Shown here: positions 11,214-21,643 of the stretch, one piece after another
How the letters are laid out: every line of letters begins with the position of its first letter
How positions within the stretch are numbered: position 1 is the stretch's first letter
Source: Streptomyces californicus
Lineage (GTDB): Bacteria; Actinomycetota; Actinomycetes; Streptomycetales; Streptomycetaceae
Direction of reading: 5' to 3'
Assembly: GCF_000717645.1 (NCBI RefSeq)
Contig: NZ_JNZZ01000016.1
Span: 186,001-250,000 of the forward strand
DNA length: 64,000 nt
Translations under genes and position numbers: made by a program
The notes under the pieces: generated by a model
Seen by the model: the letters and a program-made list of their open reading frames with translations, nothing else
What the model was told of the DNA's origin: nothing
Databases searched by the model: none

Positions 11214-11232
11214 AAGGTGAGGCTAGCCTAAG
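11214..11232 (-). promoter_or_regulatory. Iron box (DmdR1/IdeR-type) of the permease-esterase unit
   Basis: Contains the palindrome AGGCTAGCCT (11220-11229) inside TAAGGTGAGGCTAGCCTAAG, close to the actinobacterial DtxR-family consensus TTAGGTTAGGCTAACCTAA. It ends at the start codon of the permease gene. Confidence 0.8.
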
Positions 11233-11274
11233 TAGAAATCGACGGCTCGACACCTTCTGGGCGGTCGATGCAAT

Positions 11275-11293
11275 TTAGGCTACCCTTACCTAA
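11275..11293 (+). promoter_or_regulatory. Iron box of the dhb operon
   Basis: TTAGGCTACCCTTACCTAA matches 15 of 19 positions of the iron-box consensus. It lies 20 nt upstream of the dhbA start, just before the ribosome-binding site GGAGGAGG. Repression by a DmdR1/IdeR regulator under iron sufficiency is expected. Confidence 0.85.
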
Positions 11294-11312
11294 CACCCGG
11301 AGGAGGTTGCTC

Positions 11313-12143
11313 ATGCCTGAGCACATACCGGGCAGAAGCGGCGAGTTCACCGGCCGCACTGCTCTGGTCACCGGTGCCGCACAGGGCATCGGCGCCGCGG
11401 TCGCCGACCTGCTCGCCACCCTCGGCGCGCGCGTGGCCGCCACCGACCGGGCCCCGGCCGGCATCGAGGCGCTGGCCGCCGAGTGGGCCCTGAACCAGGA
11501 GAAGACGCCCGAGGGCGAGCGCTCGTCCGGCAGCCTGGACCCGTATGTGATGGACGTCACCGACCGGAGTTCGGTGGAGAGCACCGTGGCCCGGGTCGAA
11601 CGCCAACTGGGCCCGGTCGACGTTCTGGTGAACGTGGCGGGCATCCTGCGCACCGGGCCGGCGGCCGTGCTCTCCACCCAGGACTGGGCGGACACGTTCG
11701 CGGTCAACACCACCGGCGTCTACCACGTCTCCCAGGCCGTGGCCCCGCTCATGGCGGCCCGCGGATCGGGAGCGGTCGTCACCGTCGGCTCAAACGCCGC
11801 CGGGATCCCCCGCACCGGCATGGCCGCCTACGCCGCCTCCAAGGCCGCCGCCGCCATGTTCACCAAATGCCTGGGGCTCGAACTCGCCCGCAGCGGCGTC
11901 CGCTGCAACGTCGTCGCGCCCGGCTCCACCGACACGCCGATGCAGCGCGCGCTGTGGAACGATCCGGGCGCCGCCCGGCGCGTCGTCGACGGGGATCCCG
12001 CGACGTACCGCACCGGCATTCCGCTCGGCCGGATCGCCGACCCCGGGGACATCGCGGAGACCGTGGCGTTCCTCGCCTCGGACCGCGCCCGCCACATCAC
12101 CATGCAGGAGCTGTACGTCGACGGCGGCGCGACCCTGCGCTGA
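11313..12143 (+). CDS. dhbA: 2,3-dihydro-2,3-dihydroxybenzoate dehydrogenase
   Basis: A 276-residue short-chain dehydrogenase that oxidises 2,3-dihydro-2,3-dihydroxybenzoate to 2,3-dihydroxybenzoate with NAD+, the last step of the DHB pathway. The nucleotide-binding motif TGAAQGIG is at residues 20-27, NVAG follows, and the catalytic Tyr and Lys are in AAYAASKAA. The end (EDxA-like [21 protein letters not shown]) is typical of the family. The ATG at 11313 was chosen over an in-frame ATG 45 nt upstream because GGAGGAGG precedes it and the earlier one falls inside the iron box. First gene of the dhbA-C-E-B-carrier operon. Confidence 0.95.
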   Translation: MPEHIPGRSGEFTGRTALVTGAAQGIGAAVADLLATLGARVAATDRAPAGIEALAAEWALNQEKTPEGERSSGSLDPYVMDVTDRSSVESTVARVERQLGPVDVLVNVAGILRTGPAAVLSTQDWADTFAVNTTGVYHVSQAVAPLMAARGSGAVVTVGSNAAGIPRTGMAAYAASKAAAAMFTKCLGLELARSGVRCNVVAPGSTDTPMQRALWNDPGAARRVVDGDPATYRTGIPLGRIADPGDIAETVAFLASDRARHITMQELYVDGGATLR

Positions 12144-12239
12144 CCGCACGTCCGCCCCTCTCCCCTTCCTTTTCACCGGCCTTCACCTCCCATCCAGCCC
12201 CCCGCACCCGCTGACGGGACCATCGAGAATGGAGTTCCC

Positions 12240-13445
12240 GTGTCGACGGCACCCCAGGTCGCCACGCACACCGACCCGGCCGATCAGGCCCACCCGGCCG
12301 TAGGAGCGGCCACGTCACTGCTGGACGCCTACGCGCCCGGCGACCACTTTCTCGCCACCCCCGGACGCACCCTCCTCGCCAGGGGCCCCGGCCTCGAAGT
12401 CCCGCACGACGAGAGACCGTTGACCGCCCGGGTGGACGCCGCGCTCGCCTCGGCGGTCGCCGCCGGCCAGAAGGCCCCGGTCGTCATGGGCGCCATCCCC
12501 TTCGACCACACCGCCCCGGCCGCCCTCAGCGTCCCGGGATCGGTGCGCGGCGCTCCGCCGCTCGCCTCCGACCCCCTCGTCGCACTGCCCGCGAGCGCCC
12601 CCTCGGCCGGCGACTGGCGCATACGGCAGGTGCCCGAGCCGGAGATCTACGGCAAGGGCGTGGCCGCCGCCGTGGAGCGCATGTGGCGCGGCGAGTTCAG
12701 CAAGGTCGTCCTGGCCCGCACGCTGGAACTCACCTCGGACGCGCCGCTCGACCTGCCCGCGATGCTCCAGCGCCTCGCCCGCCGCGACCCCTCGGGCTAC
12801 ACCTTCGCCCTGCCGACCGGCCCCGGGCGCACCCTCATCGGCGCCAGCCCCGAACTGCTCGTCTCCCGCCAGGGGTCGCGCGTCGTCGCCAACCCGCTCG
12901 CCGGCTCGACCCCGCGCAGCCCCGACCTCGCCGAGGACGTGCGGCGGGCTGCCACGCTCCTGGAGTCCGTCAAGGACCTCCACGAGCACGCCGTCGTCGT
13001 GGACGCGGTGCACCAGGCCCTCGCCCCGTACTGCGCGGAGCTGACCGTCCCGGCGCGCCCGACCCTCATCCGCACCGCCACCATGTGGCACCTGTCCACC
13101 ACGGTCACCGGCACCCTCGCCTCGCCCGACGCCTCGGCGCTGGAGCTGGCCTGCGCGCTGCACCCGACGCCCGCCGTCTGCGGGACGCCCACGCAGACGG
13201 CCCGTCAGGTCATCGCCGAGACCGAGCCGTTCGACCGCGGTTTCTTCACCGGTATGGTCGGCTGGGGCGACGCCGACGGTGACGGCGAGTGGGTCGTCAC
13301 CATCCGCTGCGCCGACGCCGAGGAGCGCACGCTGCGGCTCTACGCCGGAGCGGGCGTGGTCGCCGCGTCCGAACCCGAGGCGGAGACCGCCGAGACGGCG
13401 GCCAAGTTCCGCACCTTCCTGAGCGCCGTGGGAGCCGAGCTGTGA
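12240..13445 (+). CDS. dhbC: Isochorismate synthase
   Basis: A 401-residue chorismate-utilising enzyme converting chorismate to isochorismate, first step of DHB synthesis. Family segments visible: [12 protein letters not shown], the [10 protein letters not shown] strand, PLAGSTPRS, the [12 protein letters not shown] motif, [11 protein letters not shown] and the [18 protein letters not shown] end. GTG start with a GAATGGAG-like ribosome-binding site. A 96-nt gap without an evident hairpin separates it from dhbA, and its stop overlaps dhbE by 4 nt. Confidence 0.95.
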   Translation: MSTAPQVATHTDPADQAHPAVGAATSLLDAYAPGDHFLATPGRTLLARGPGLEVPHDERPLTARVDAALASAVAAGQKAPVVMGAIPFDHTAPAALSVPGSVRGAPPLASDPLVALPASAPSAGDWRIRQVPEPEIYGKGVAAAVERMWRGEFSKVVLARTLELTSDAPLDLPAMLQRLARRDPSGYTFALPTGPGRTLIGASPELLVSRQGSRVVANPLAGSTPRSPDLAEDVRRAATLLESVKDLHEHAVVVDAVHQALAPYCAELTVPARPTLIRTATMWHLSTTVTGTLASPDASALELACALHPTPAVCGTPTQTARQVIAETEPFDRGFFTGMVGWGDADGDGEWVVTIRCADAEERTLRLYAGAGVVAASEPEAETAETAAKFRTFLSAVGAEL

Positions 13446-15124
13446 GTGAGCGAGCGGCGCCCGTCTGGCCCGCCGAGTTCGCCGAGAGGTACCGGGCGGC
13501 CGGCTGGTGGCGCGGGGAGACCTTCGGGGAGATGCTGCGGCAGCGCGCCGAGGCCCACCCGGACCGGATCGCGATCGTCGACCCTGTGGCGGGGAGCCGG
13601 TGGACGTACGCCGATCTCGACCGGCGCGCCGACCGGCTGGCGGCGGGACTCCTCTCCCGGGGCATCGCCAAGGGCGACAAGGTGGTGGTGCAACTCCCCA
13701 ACATCGCCGAGTTCTTCGAGGTGATCTTCGCCCTGTTCCGGATCGGCGCCCTGCCGGTCTTCGCGCTGCCGGCGCACCGCGAGAGCGAGATCACCTACTT
13801 CTGCGAGTTCACCGGGGCGGTGGCCTACGTCGTCGCGGCCGAGCACGGCGGGTACGACTACCGCGCGCTGGCCGCCAAGACCCGTGCGAACGTCACGACG
13901 CTGCGCCATGTGTTCGTCGCCCAGGGCGACCCCGGGGAGTTCGAGGCGCTGTCCGAGGTCGCCGAGGAGCCGGTCGGCTACGGCGGGCCGCGCCCGGACG
14001 ATCTGGCCTTCCTCCAGCTCTCCGGCGGCAGCACCGGCGTGCCGAAGCTGATCCCGCGCACGCACGACGACTACATCTACTCGCTGTGGGGGTCCAACGA
14101 GATCTGCGCGGTCGACGAGAACAGCGTCTACCTGTGCGTGCTGCCGGCGGCTCACAACTTCCCGCTCTCCTCCCCCGGTTCGCTCGGCACGCTGTACGCC
14201 GGAGGCCGCGTCGTGCTGTGCCCGGCGCCCGCGCCCGAGGTGGCGTTCCCGCTGATCGAGCGCGAGGGCGTCACCATCACCGGGCTGGTGCCGCCGCTGG
14301 CCCTGCTCTGGACCGAGGCCGCGCCCGGCACCGCGCACGACCTCAGCAGTCTGGACGTCCTGCTCGTGGGCGGCGCCAAGTTCAGCGAGGAGGCGGCGCG
14401 GCGGGTCCGTCCCGCTCTCGGCTGTACGCTCCAGCAGGTGTTCGGCATGGCCGAGGGGCTGGTCAACTACACCCGTCTGGACGATCCGGTGGAGACGATC
14501 GTCACCACCCAGGGGCGGCCCATCTCGCCCGACGACGAGATCCTGGTCGTCGACGACCAGGACCGGGAAGTCGCCCCGGGCGAGACGGGCCATCTGCTGA
14601 CGCGGGGCCCGTACACCATCCGGGGCTACTGGAACGCCCCGGAGCACAACGCCCGTTCGTTCACCGAGGACGGCTTCTACCGCACCGGCGACATCGTGCG
14701 GATCACCGAGAGCGGCCACATCGTCGTCGAGGGCCGCGCCAAGGACCAGATCAACCGGGGCGGCGAGAAGATCGCGGCCGAGGAGGTCGAGAACCACATC
14801 CTCGCCCACCCGGCCGTGCACGACGCCAACGTGGTGGCCGAGCCCGACCCGTATCTGGGCGAACGCGTCTGCGCCTATGTGATCCTGCGCTCGGGCGCGG
14901 GTCCGCTGAAGGCCGTGGCGATCAAGCGGTTCGTACGCGAACGGGGTCTGGCCGCCTACAAGGTGCCCGACCGGGTCGAGTTCGTGGACGTCTTCCCGCA
15001 GACCGGCGTGGGCAAGGTCTCCAAGAAGGACCTTCGCAACGCCGCCGCCCGTACGGGCGCGTCCTCCGCTCCCCCTGCCCCGTCGCCCGTACCGGCGCCC
15101 GCCCCCGCCGCCCCGTCCCACTGA
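13442..15124 (+). CDS. dhbE: 2,3-dihydroxybenzoate-AMP ligase
   Basis: A 560-residue stand-alone adenylation enzyme of the DhbE/EntE family. It activates 2,3-dihydroxybenzoate as the acyl-adenylate and loads it on the aryl carrier protein. The N-terminus [20 protein letters not shown] and the P-loop [21 protein letters not shown] are characteristic, followed by the [10 protein letters not shown] aryl-pocket region, [18 protein letters not shown] and [14 protein letters not shown]. The GTG at 13442 overlaps the dhbC stop (GTGA). The last 30 residues form a Pro/Ala tail absent from shorter homologues. Confidence 0.96.
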   Translation: MSERAAPVWPAEFAERYRAAGWWRGETFGEMLRQRAEAHPDRIAIVDPVAGSRWTYADLDRRADRLAAGLLSRGIAKGDKVVVQLPNIAEFFEVIFALFRIGALPVFALPAHRESEITYFCEFTGAVAYVVAAEHGGYDYRALAAKTRANVTTLRHVFVAQGDPGEFEALSEVAEEPVGYGGPRPDDLAFLQLSGGSTGVPKLIPRTHDDYIYSLWGSNEICAVDENSVYLCVLPAAHNFPLSSPGSLGTLYAGGRVVLCPAPAPEVAFPLIEREGVTITGLVPPLALLWTEAAPGTAHDLSSLDVLLVGGAKFSEEAARRVRPALGCTLQQVFGMAEGLVNYTRLDDPVETIVTTQGRPISPDDEILVVDDQDREVAPGETGHLLTRGPYTIRGYWNAPEHNARSFTEDGFYRTGDIVRITESGHIVVEGRAKDQINRGGEKIAAEEVENHILAHPAVHDANVVAEPDPYLGERVCAYVILRSGAGPLKAVAIKRFVRERGLAAYKVPDRVEFVDVFPQTGVGKVSKKDLRNAAARTGASSAPPAPSPVPAPAPAAPSH

Positions 15125-15153
15125 ACGACTCCCCGAACGGAACCCTCTCCACC

Positions 15154-15786
15154 ATGGCTCTGCCCGCCATCGTCCCCTACCCCATGCCGGCCGCCGACGA
15201 GCTGCCCGCCAACCGGGTCGACTGGACCGTCGATCCCGCGCGTGCGGTGCTCCTCGTCCACGACCTGCAGAACCACTTCCTGTCGGCGTACGACCGCGAC
15301 GCCTCTCCGGTGCCCGAAATGCTCGCTCATGTGGCCGAGTTGAAGAAGGACGCCGCGAGGCTGGGCGTGCCGGTGCTCTACACCGCGCAGCCCGGCGGCC
15401 AGAGCCCCGAGGAGCGCGGGCTCCAGCAGGACTTCTGGGGCCCCGGCCTCCCGGCCGACGAGCACCTGGCCGCGATCGCGGACGAGGTCGCCCCCGACGC
15501 GGACGACACGGTCCTCACCAAGTGGAAGTACAGCGGATTCGTCCGCACCGACCTGCTGGAGCGGCTGCGCGAGCAGGGCCGCGACCAGATCGTCATCACG
15601 GGCGTCTACGCCCACATCGGCGTGCTGATGACGGCGTGCGACGCCTGGATGCAGGATATCCAGGCGTTCGTGGTGGCCGACGCGGTGGCCGACTTCTCCG
15701 CCGAGGACCACGCGATGGCGCTGCGGTGGGCGGCGGGCAAGTGCGCCGTCGTCACCACCACCCGGACCGTCTTCGAAGGGAAGTGA
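15154..15786 (+). CDS. dhbB: Isochorismatase, single-domain (no fused carrier)
   Basis: A 210-residue isochorismatase that hydrolyses isochorismate to 2,3-dihydro-2,3-dihydroxybenzoate. It shows LLVHDLQNHFL with the catalytic Asp, TKWKYSGFVRTDL with the Lys, and ITGVYAHIGVLMTACDAWM. In EntB and B. subtilis DhbB an aryl carrier domain is fused at the C-terminus. Here the protein stops after the catalytic domain and the carrier is the next gene. The ATG follows dhbE by 29 nt. Confidence 0.95.
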   Translation: MALPAIVPYPMPAADELPANRVDWTVDPARAVLLVHDLQNHFLSAYDRDASPVPEMLAHVAELKKDAARLGVPVLYTAQPGGQSPEERGLQQDFWGPGLPADEHLAAIADEVAPDADDTVLTKWKYSGFVRTDLLERLREQGRDQIVITGVYAHIGVLMTACDAWMQDIQAFVVADAVADFSAEDHAMALRWAAGKCAVVTTTRTVFEGK

Positions 15787-16022
15787 CCGCTGTGGCGCTC
15801 ACGCTCGAACAGCTGCGTGCCGATGTCGCCGACATCCTCGGGGAGGACCCCGAGGAGATACCGGTCGACGAGAACCTGGTCGACTACGGCCTCGACTCCG
15901 TCCGGCTGATGTCCCTGGCCGCCGCCTGGCGCCGCGACCACGGCGTCACCGTGGAGTTCGCCGACCTCGCCGAGCGGCCCGCCCTGGAGTCCTGGGCCCC
16001 GCTGCTGGGCGTCACCGGCTGA
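15783..16022 (+). CDS. dhbG: Free-standing aryl carrier protein
   Basis: A 79-residue acyl carrier of the ArCP type. The phosphopantetheine site is in LVDYGLDSVRLMSL, where the Ser follows Asp as in EntB-type carriers. It would hold dihydroxybenzoate as a thioester and present it to the NRPS condensation domain. Two GTG starts are possible, 15783 (overlapping the dhbB stop by 4 nt) and 15792; the first is given because overlap coupling is the rule in this operon. Last gene before a pair of strong terminators. The symbol follows the griseobactin dhbABCEFG naming from memory and is tentative. Confidence 0.9.
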   Translation: MTAVALTLEQLRADVADILGEDPEEIPVDENLVDYGLDSVRLMSLAAAWRRDHGVTVEFADLAERPALESWAPLLGVTG

Positions 16023-16026
16023 CGCT

Positions 16027-16055
16027 CCGGCCCCGCGGACCGTCCGCGGGGCCGG
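16027..16055 (+). terminator. GC hairpin after the dhb operon
   Basis: A 14-bp perfect inverted repeat (16027-16040 with 16042-16055), 5 nt after the carrier-protein stop. The formal loop is 1 nt, so a few inner pairs must open. Confidence 0.65.
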
Positions 16056-16066
16056 TCCGCCGCCAC

Positions 16067-16109
16067 CGAGGGCGGTGGGAACCCGGACACCGGGTTCCCA
16101 CCGCCCTCG
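16067..16109. terminator. Second, 20-bp perfect hairpin
   Basis: Arms 16067-16086 and 16090-16109 are perfectly complementary with a 3-nt loop. With the hairpin just upstream it forms a tandem terminator separating the dhb operon from the Rho-like gene. Confidence 0.75.
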
Positions 16110-16173
16110 CCGCGTGTCCGGCGCGTCCCGAGACGTACGTCCGACGCGCACAGCCGCGCACAGCCGCGCGAGT

Positions 16174-16399
16174 GGTACAGTGCGATGAGCACATGTGCAT
16201 GCCCGCTCTTTCCGGGCACCGGTGCTTTTCCTCTCCACCGCTGTCGCGCCCGTCCTTTCCGACCGGCGATCCAGCGTCTCTCCAGCGTTGCCGCTGTCTC
16301 TCCGGCCCGGGCTCCCATGCCCCGGTGCGTGGCGTGATGTCCCGCCGCCCTCCGCGTCGCCGGCCCCTCGTGCGCCTGTCCGCGAAAGGACCCCCTCCC
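16174..16399 (+). promoter_or_regulatory. Putative promoter and long leader of the Rho-like gene
   Basis: A TACAGT -10-like hexamer (16176-16181 region) precedes about 200 nt without a convincing start. The leader opens with a potential stem: AGCAC (16188-16192) can pair with GTGCT (16222-16226) and TGCCCG (16200) with CGGGCA (16213), followed directly by TTTT. This looks like an attenuator. A GCACATGTGC palindrome (16189-16198) overlaps the left arm. The same frame is open through the leader but is Cys/Arg-rich and unlike a protein. Confidence 0.4.
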
Positions 16400-17539
16400 A
16401 TGACCACCACACTCGAACACCCCGCGACCCGGGAGCAGCGCTCCGTCCGGGTCGCCGGCCTCCTCGACACCACCGACTACGGGCCCGGCACGCTCCGCGT
16501 CCGCGGCGGTCTCCCCTCCCCCGACGACGTCCGGGTGCCGCTTTCCCTGATCCGCCGCCACGGGCTGCGCAGGGGCGACGCCGTCGAGGGGGACTGCGAC
16601 CGGCCGCGCGTCCTCACCGCGGTCCACCGCGTCGGCGGGGCCGCTCCGGAGGCCCTGCGCGGCCGCCCCCGCTTCGGCGACCTGACGCCGGTCCACCCGC
16701 ACGAACGGCTGCGGCTCGAAACGCCCCGCGGCGGGCCCGCCCCGCGCCTCCTCGACCTGGTCGCGCCCGTCGGCAAGGGGCAGCGCGGGCTCATCGTCGC
16801 GCCGCCCCGGACCGGGAAGACCGTGCTGCTGCAACAGGTGGCCGCATCGGTCGCCGCGAACCATCCCGAGGCGCACCTGATGGTGGTGCTGCTCGACGAA
16901 CGGCCGGAGGAGGTCACGGACATGCGCCGCTCGGTACGCGGCGAGGTGTACGCGTCGACCTTCGACCGGCCCGCGAAGGAGCACATCGCCCTGGCCGAGC
17001 TCGCGGTCGAGCGCGCCCGGCGCCTCGTCGAGCAGGGCCGGGACGTGGTGGTCCTGCTGGACTCCCTCACCCGGCTGTGCCGGGCCCACAACAACGCGGC
17101 CCGCGCGGGCGGCCGGACGCTGAGCGGCGGTGTGGACGCCGCCGCTCTGGCCGGCCCCAAGAAGCTGTTCGGCGCGGCCCGTTGTGCCGAGGAGGACGGT
17201 TCGCTGACCATCCTGGCGACCGCGCTGGTGGAGACCGGCTCGCGGGCCGACGACTTCTTCTTCGAGGAGTTGAAGAGCACCGGGAACATGGAGCTGCGGC
17301 TGGACCGTTCCGCGGCCGACGCCCGGATCTTCCCGGCTCTCGACATCGCCAGGTCCGGCACTCGCCGGGAGGAGCTGCTGTTCGGCCGGGCCGAGTTGGC
17401 CGCCGTACGGGCTCTGCACCGGGCCCTGGCGACGCAGGACGGCCCGGCCGCCCTCCAGGTGCTGCTCGACAAGGTGCGGCGGACCCCGGACAACGCGGCG
17501 TTCCTGCGGAAGGTGCTGCCGACGGTGCCGGACGCCTGA
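16400..17539 (+). CDS. Short Rho-family transcription termination factor paralogue
   Basis: A 379-residue Rho homologue. It keeps the cold-shock-like RNA-binding domain (YGPGTLRVRGGLPSPDDVRV, about residues 27-64), P-loop APPRTGKT (134-141), LLDERPEEVTDM, Walker B VVVLLDS (216-222), the Q-loop LSGGVDAAAL, ATALVETGSR, GTGNMELRLDR-like STGNMELRLDR and arginine-finger SGTRREELL. It lacks the N-terminal Rho_N helices and the long Arg/Asp-rich insert that actinobacterial housekeeping Rho proteins have. In the P-loop the Lys equivalent to E. coli K181 is Arg. The ATG has GAAAGGA 10 nt upstream. A housekeeping rho must exist elsewhere. Role unknown: accessory terminator, or protection from a Rho inhibitor. 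Confidence 0.88.
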   Translation: MTTTLEHPATREQRSVRVAGLLDTTDYGPGTLRVRGGLPSPDDVRVPLSLIRRHGLRRGDAVEGDCDRPRVLTAVHRVGGAAPEALRGRPRFGDLTPVHPHERLRLETPRGGPAPRLLDLVAPVGKGQRGLIVAPPRTGKTVLLQQVAASVAANHPEAHLMVVLLDERPEEVTDMRRSVRGEVYASTFDRPAKEHIALAELAVERARRLVEQGRDVVVLLDSLTRLCRAHNNAARAGGRTLSGGVDAAALAGPKKLFGAARCAEEDGSLTILATALVETGSRADDFFFEELKSTGNMELRLDRSAADARIFPALDIARSGTRREELLFGRAELAAVRALHRALATQDGPAALQVLLDKVRRTPDNAAFLRKVLPTVPDA

Positions 17540-17556
17540 GCCGCCTCCGGACGAGC

Positions 17557-17599
17557 CGGGTGGCCTTCCTCCCGCGTGGCGCGGGAGGAAGGCCACCCG
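17557..17599. terminator. Bidirectional 19-bp hairpin
   Basis: Arms 17557-17575 and 17581-17599 are perfectly complementary with a 5-nt loop, between the converging Rho-like gene and phosphoglucomutase gene. Confidence 0.8.
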
Positions 17600-17603
17600 T
17601 GTG

Positions 17604-19247
<1,644 letters not shown>

Positions 19248-19410
19248 CGAGGTCTCCTCGTACGTCTTCGTCGTCGGCCGGCCCGCGGGGGACGGGGCCG
19301 GCGCACCGGGGAGACGATCACCCGGTCCGTAGCCGATTCTGCTCTCTCGGCCGCTCCGGTGCGCGACCGGTTCACGCCGTCCTCGTGTCGCCCCGGCCGG
19401 GAACGGCGCC

Positions 19411-19441
19411 GCGCCCCCGGTCATCGGCGGACCGGGGGCGC
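19411..19441 (-). terminator. Hairpin after the chitinase gene
   Basis: 12-bp stem (19411-19422 with 19430-19441) and 7-nt loop, downstream of the chitinase stop on the minus strand and upstream of pgm. Confidence 0.7.
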
Positions 19442-19463
19442 GGGGTGGGGGGTGGAGGATGGC

Positions 19464-20531
19464 TCAACGGCCCTGGAGGGCCTTGACGTTGTCGCCGAAG
19501 GTCCAGTTCCGGGAGCCGTCCCAGTTGAGGGACCACGTCATCAGCCCCTTGAGGGAGCCGTTGTAGCGGTTCCACGCCTGGGAGACGAGGGAGGGGGACA
19601 TGTGGCCGCCGCCGGCGCCGGGCTGGGCGGGCAGGCCCGGGACCTGCTTGTCGTAGGGGACCTTGATGGTGGTGCCCTGGATGACGAGCCCCTTGTTCAG
19701 GCAGTCGGTCTGGGCGGTGAAGCCCGCGACGGTGCCGGCGGAGTAGGAGTCGCCGGAACAGCCGTACATGCTGCCGTTGTAGTACTGCATGTTCAGCCAC
19801 CACAGGCGGCCGTTGTCGGCGTACTTCTTGATGACCGGGAGGTACGCGCCCCAGATCGAGCCGTAGACGACGCTGCCGCCGGTGACGTACGCGGTCTCGG
19901 GGGCCATGGTGAGGCCGAAGTTCGGCGGCATGGCGGCGAGGACGCCGTCGATGATGCGGATGAGGTTGGTCTGCGACGGCGAGAGCTGGTTGATGGAGCC
20001 GGAGCCGACGAGGCCGGTCTCGATGTCGATGTCGATGCCGTCGAAGTTGTACTTCTTCAGGATCGGGACGATCGTCGCGACGAACCGGTCGGCCACGGCG
20101 CTGGAGCTGAGGTCGATCCCGGCGGTGGCGCCGCCGATGGACATGAGCGTGGTCAGACCGGACGCCTTGGCCTGGCACATCTCGGCGGGGGTGGCGACCT
20201 TGACGGTGCTGTCCATGCCGTCCTCCCAGAGGACGGTGCCGTCGGAGCGGATGACGGGGAAGGCCGCGTTGATGACGTTGTAGCCGTGCTGGGTGATCCG
20301 GGGGTCGGTGATCGGGATCCAGCCGAGCGGCGGGTGGACGCCGTTGGCCGCGCCGTCCCAGTTCTCCCAGTACCCCTGGAGCACCTTGCCGGTGGGCTTC
20401 GACTTGACCGCGCAGGTCTCGGCGGCGGCGGCGCTCGGCTCCGCGGCGCGGGGCGGCGCGGCTCCGACCAGCATCGGTACGGCGAGCGCCGCGGCCAGAG
20501 CGAGGCCCAGCAGTCGTGGTGCACGTCCCAT
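19464..20531 (-). CDS. Secreted family-18 chitinase
   Basis: A 355-residue GH18 enzyme. The signal peptide is MGRAPRLLGLALAAALAVPM with cleavage likely after the AEPSAAAAE region. The catalytic motif DGIDIDIE contains the acid Glu, with SIGG before it and the MTWSLNWDG strand at the end. It has no carbohydrate-binding module, so it is a single-domain form. It would hydrolyse chitin outside the cell. The ribosome-binding site is GGAAGGAC, and upstream lies the paired TGGTCCAGACCT element of streptomycete chitinase promoters, implying control by N-acetylglucosamine via DasR. Confidence 0.95.
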   Translation of the reverse strand: MGRAPRLLGLALAAALAVPMLVGAAPPRAAEPSAAAAETCAVKSKPTGKVLQGYWENWDGAANGVHPPLGWIPITDPRITQHGYNVINAAFPVIRSDGTVLWEDGMDSTVKVATPAEMCQAKASGLTTLMSIGGATAGIDLSSSAVADRFVATIVPILKKYNFDGIDIDIETGLVGSGSINQLSPSQTNLIRIIDGVLAAMPPNFGLTMAPETAYVTGGSVVYGSIWGAYLPVIKKYADNGRLWWLNMQYYNGSMYGCSGDSYSAGTVAGFTAQTDCLNKGLVIQGTTIKVPYDKQVPGLPAQPGAGGGHMSPSLVSQAWNRYNGSLKGLMTWSLNWDGSRNWTFGDNVKALQGR

Positions 20532-20614
20532 GGTCCGTATGTCCTTCCTGCCCGGGTCCGCCGCGACGGCGCGAAAGGTTCGCCCCGACCCGCCCTGTGT
20601 CGTGACCCTGCCAA

Positions 20615-20656
20615 ACCGTAGAATGGTCCAGACCTTCGGTCAAGAGGTCTGGACCA
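20615..20656 (-). promoter_or_regulatory. Chitinase promoter with paired 12-bp DasR-like operator
   Basis: TGGTCCAGACCT (20624-20635) and its exact reverse complement AGGTCTGGACCA (20645-20656) flank a 9-nt centre. On the minus strand TTGACC (20643-20638) and TACGGT (20620-20615) are spaced by 17 nt, a good -35/-10 pair, so the -35 sits between the arms and one arm fills the spacer. Streptomyces chitinase promoters carry such 12-bp elements and DasR binds related sequences. Confidence 0.8.
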
Positions 20657-20733
20657 AACCGGTGGTGGCGTGCGCCGGACACCGCGTCGGGGCGGTCAGC
20701 GGCACAGTCAACCGCTTCCCGCCCCGTCCGCCG

Positions 20734-20761
20734 CCGGTCGCGGCCCCTCAGCCGCGACCGG
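20734..20761 (-). terminator. Hairpin after the hydroxyacyl-CoA dehydrogenase gene
   Basis: 11-bp perfect stem (20734-20744 with 20751-20761) and 6-nt loop, 12 nt past the stop on the minus strand. Confidence 0.7.
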
Positions 20762-20773
20762 AACCCGGGCCCC

Positions 20774-21643
20774 TCAGCCCCGGTCGTAGGTGTGGAACCC
20801 GCGCCCGGCCTTCCGGCCGAGCAGCCCGGCCTCCACCATCCGCAGGAGCAGCGGCGGCGGGGCGTACAGCGGTTCCTTGAACTCGTCGTACAACGAGGCG
20901 GCGATGGAGGCCACCGTGTCGAGGCCGATCAGGTCGGCGAGCTTGAGCGGCCCCATCGGGTGGGCGCAGCCCAGCTCCATCCCGGCGTCCACGTCGGCCG
21001 CGGTGGCGAACCCGGACTCGGCCATCCGGATCGCGGAGAGCAGGTACGGGATCAGGAGCGCGTTGACGACGAATCCGGCCCGGTCCCGGGAGCGGACCAC
21101 CGTCTTCCCGAGGACGGTGGTGGCGAACTCCTCGGCGGCGGTCAGCGTCTCGGCCGATGTGTGCAGCGAGGTGACCACCTCGACCAGCGGGAGGACCGGC
21201 ACGGGGTTGAAGAAGTGCAGTCCGAGGACGCGGTCGGCGCGCTGGGTGGCCATGCCGAGGCGCATGACGGGGATGGCGGAGGTGTTGGTCGCCAGGATCG
21301 CTTCCGGGTCCTCGACGATCTTGTCGAGGGCGGTGAAGACCTCCGTCTTGGCGGCGGCGTCCTCGACGACCGCCTCGACCACGAGCCGGCGGTCGGCCAG
21401 GTCGTCGAGGCTGCCGGTGAAGGTCAGCCGGCCGAGGGCATCCTCCGCGGAGAGCCGGTCGAGCTTTCCCCGTTGGACGGCCCGCTCCAGGGAGACCGCC
21501 ACGCGTTCGCGGGCCCGGTCGGCGGCGGCGCGGTCGGCCTCGCAGACGATGGTGTCCAGCCCGGCGCGGGCGCAGACCTCGGCGATCCCGGCCCCCATCC
21601 GGCCGCCGCCGACGACGCCCACCCGGGTGATGGCGGCGCTCAT
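20774..21643 (-). CDS. 3-hydroxybutyryl-CoA dehydrogenase family protein
   Basis: A 289-residue NAD(P)-dependent 3-hydroxyacyl-CoA dehydrogenase. It has the Rossmann motif VGVVGGGRMGAGIAEV, ILATNTSAIPV, the catalytic His in GLHFFNPVPVLPLVEVV, and the C-terminal ESGFATAADVDAGMELGCAHPMGPLKLADLIGLD. Its ATG overlaps the malate synthase stop by 4 nt, so the two are co-translated. Context suggests fatty-acid or C4-acyl-CoA breakdown feeding acetyl-CoA to the glyoxylate shunt. Confidence 0.94.
   Translation of the reverse strand: MSAAITRVGVVGGGRMGAGIAEVCARAGLDTIVCEADRAAADRARERVAVSLERAVQRGKLDRLSAEDALGRLTFTGSLDDLADRRLVVEAVVEDAAAKTEVFTALDKIVEDPEAILATNTSAIPVMRLGMATQRADRVLGLHFFNPVPVLPLVEVVTSLHTSAETLTAAEEFATTVLGKTVVRSRDRAGFVVNALLIPYLLSAIRMAESGFATAADVDAGMELGCAHPMGPLKLADLIGLDTVASIAASLYDEFKEPLYAPPPLLLRMVEAGLLGRKAGRGFHTYDRG

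Noticed and set aside
16172..16399. N-terminal extension of the Rho-like protein
   Set aside because: The frame is open but the residues are Cys/Arg/Ser-rich and unlike Rho_N; the ATG at 16400 has a good ribosome-binding site.
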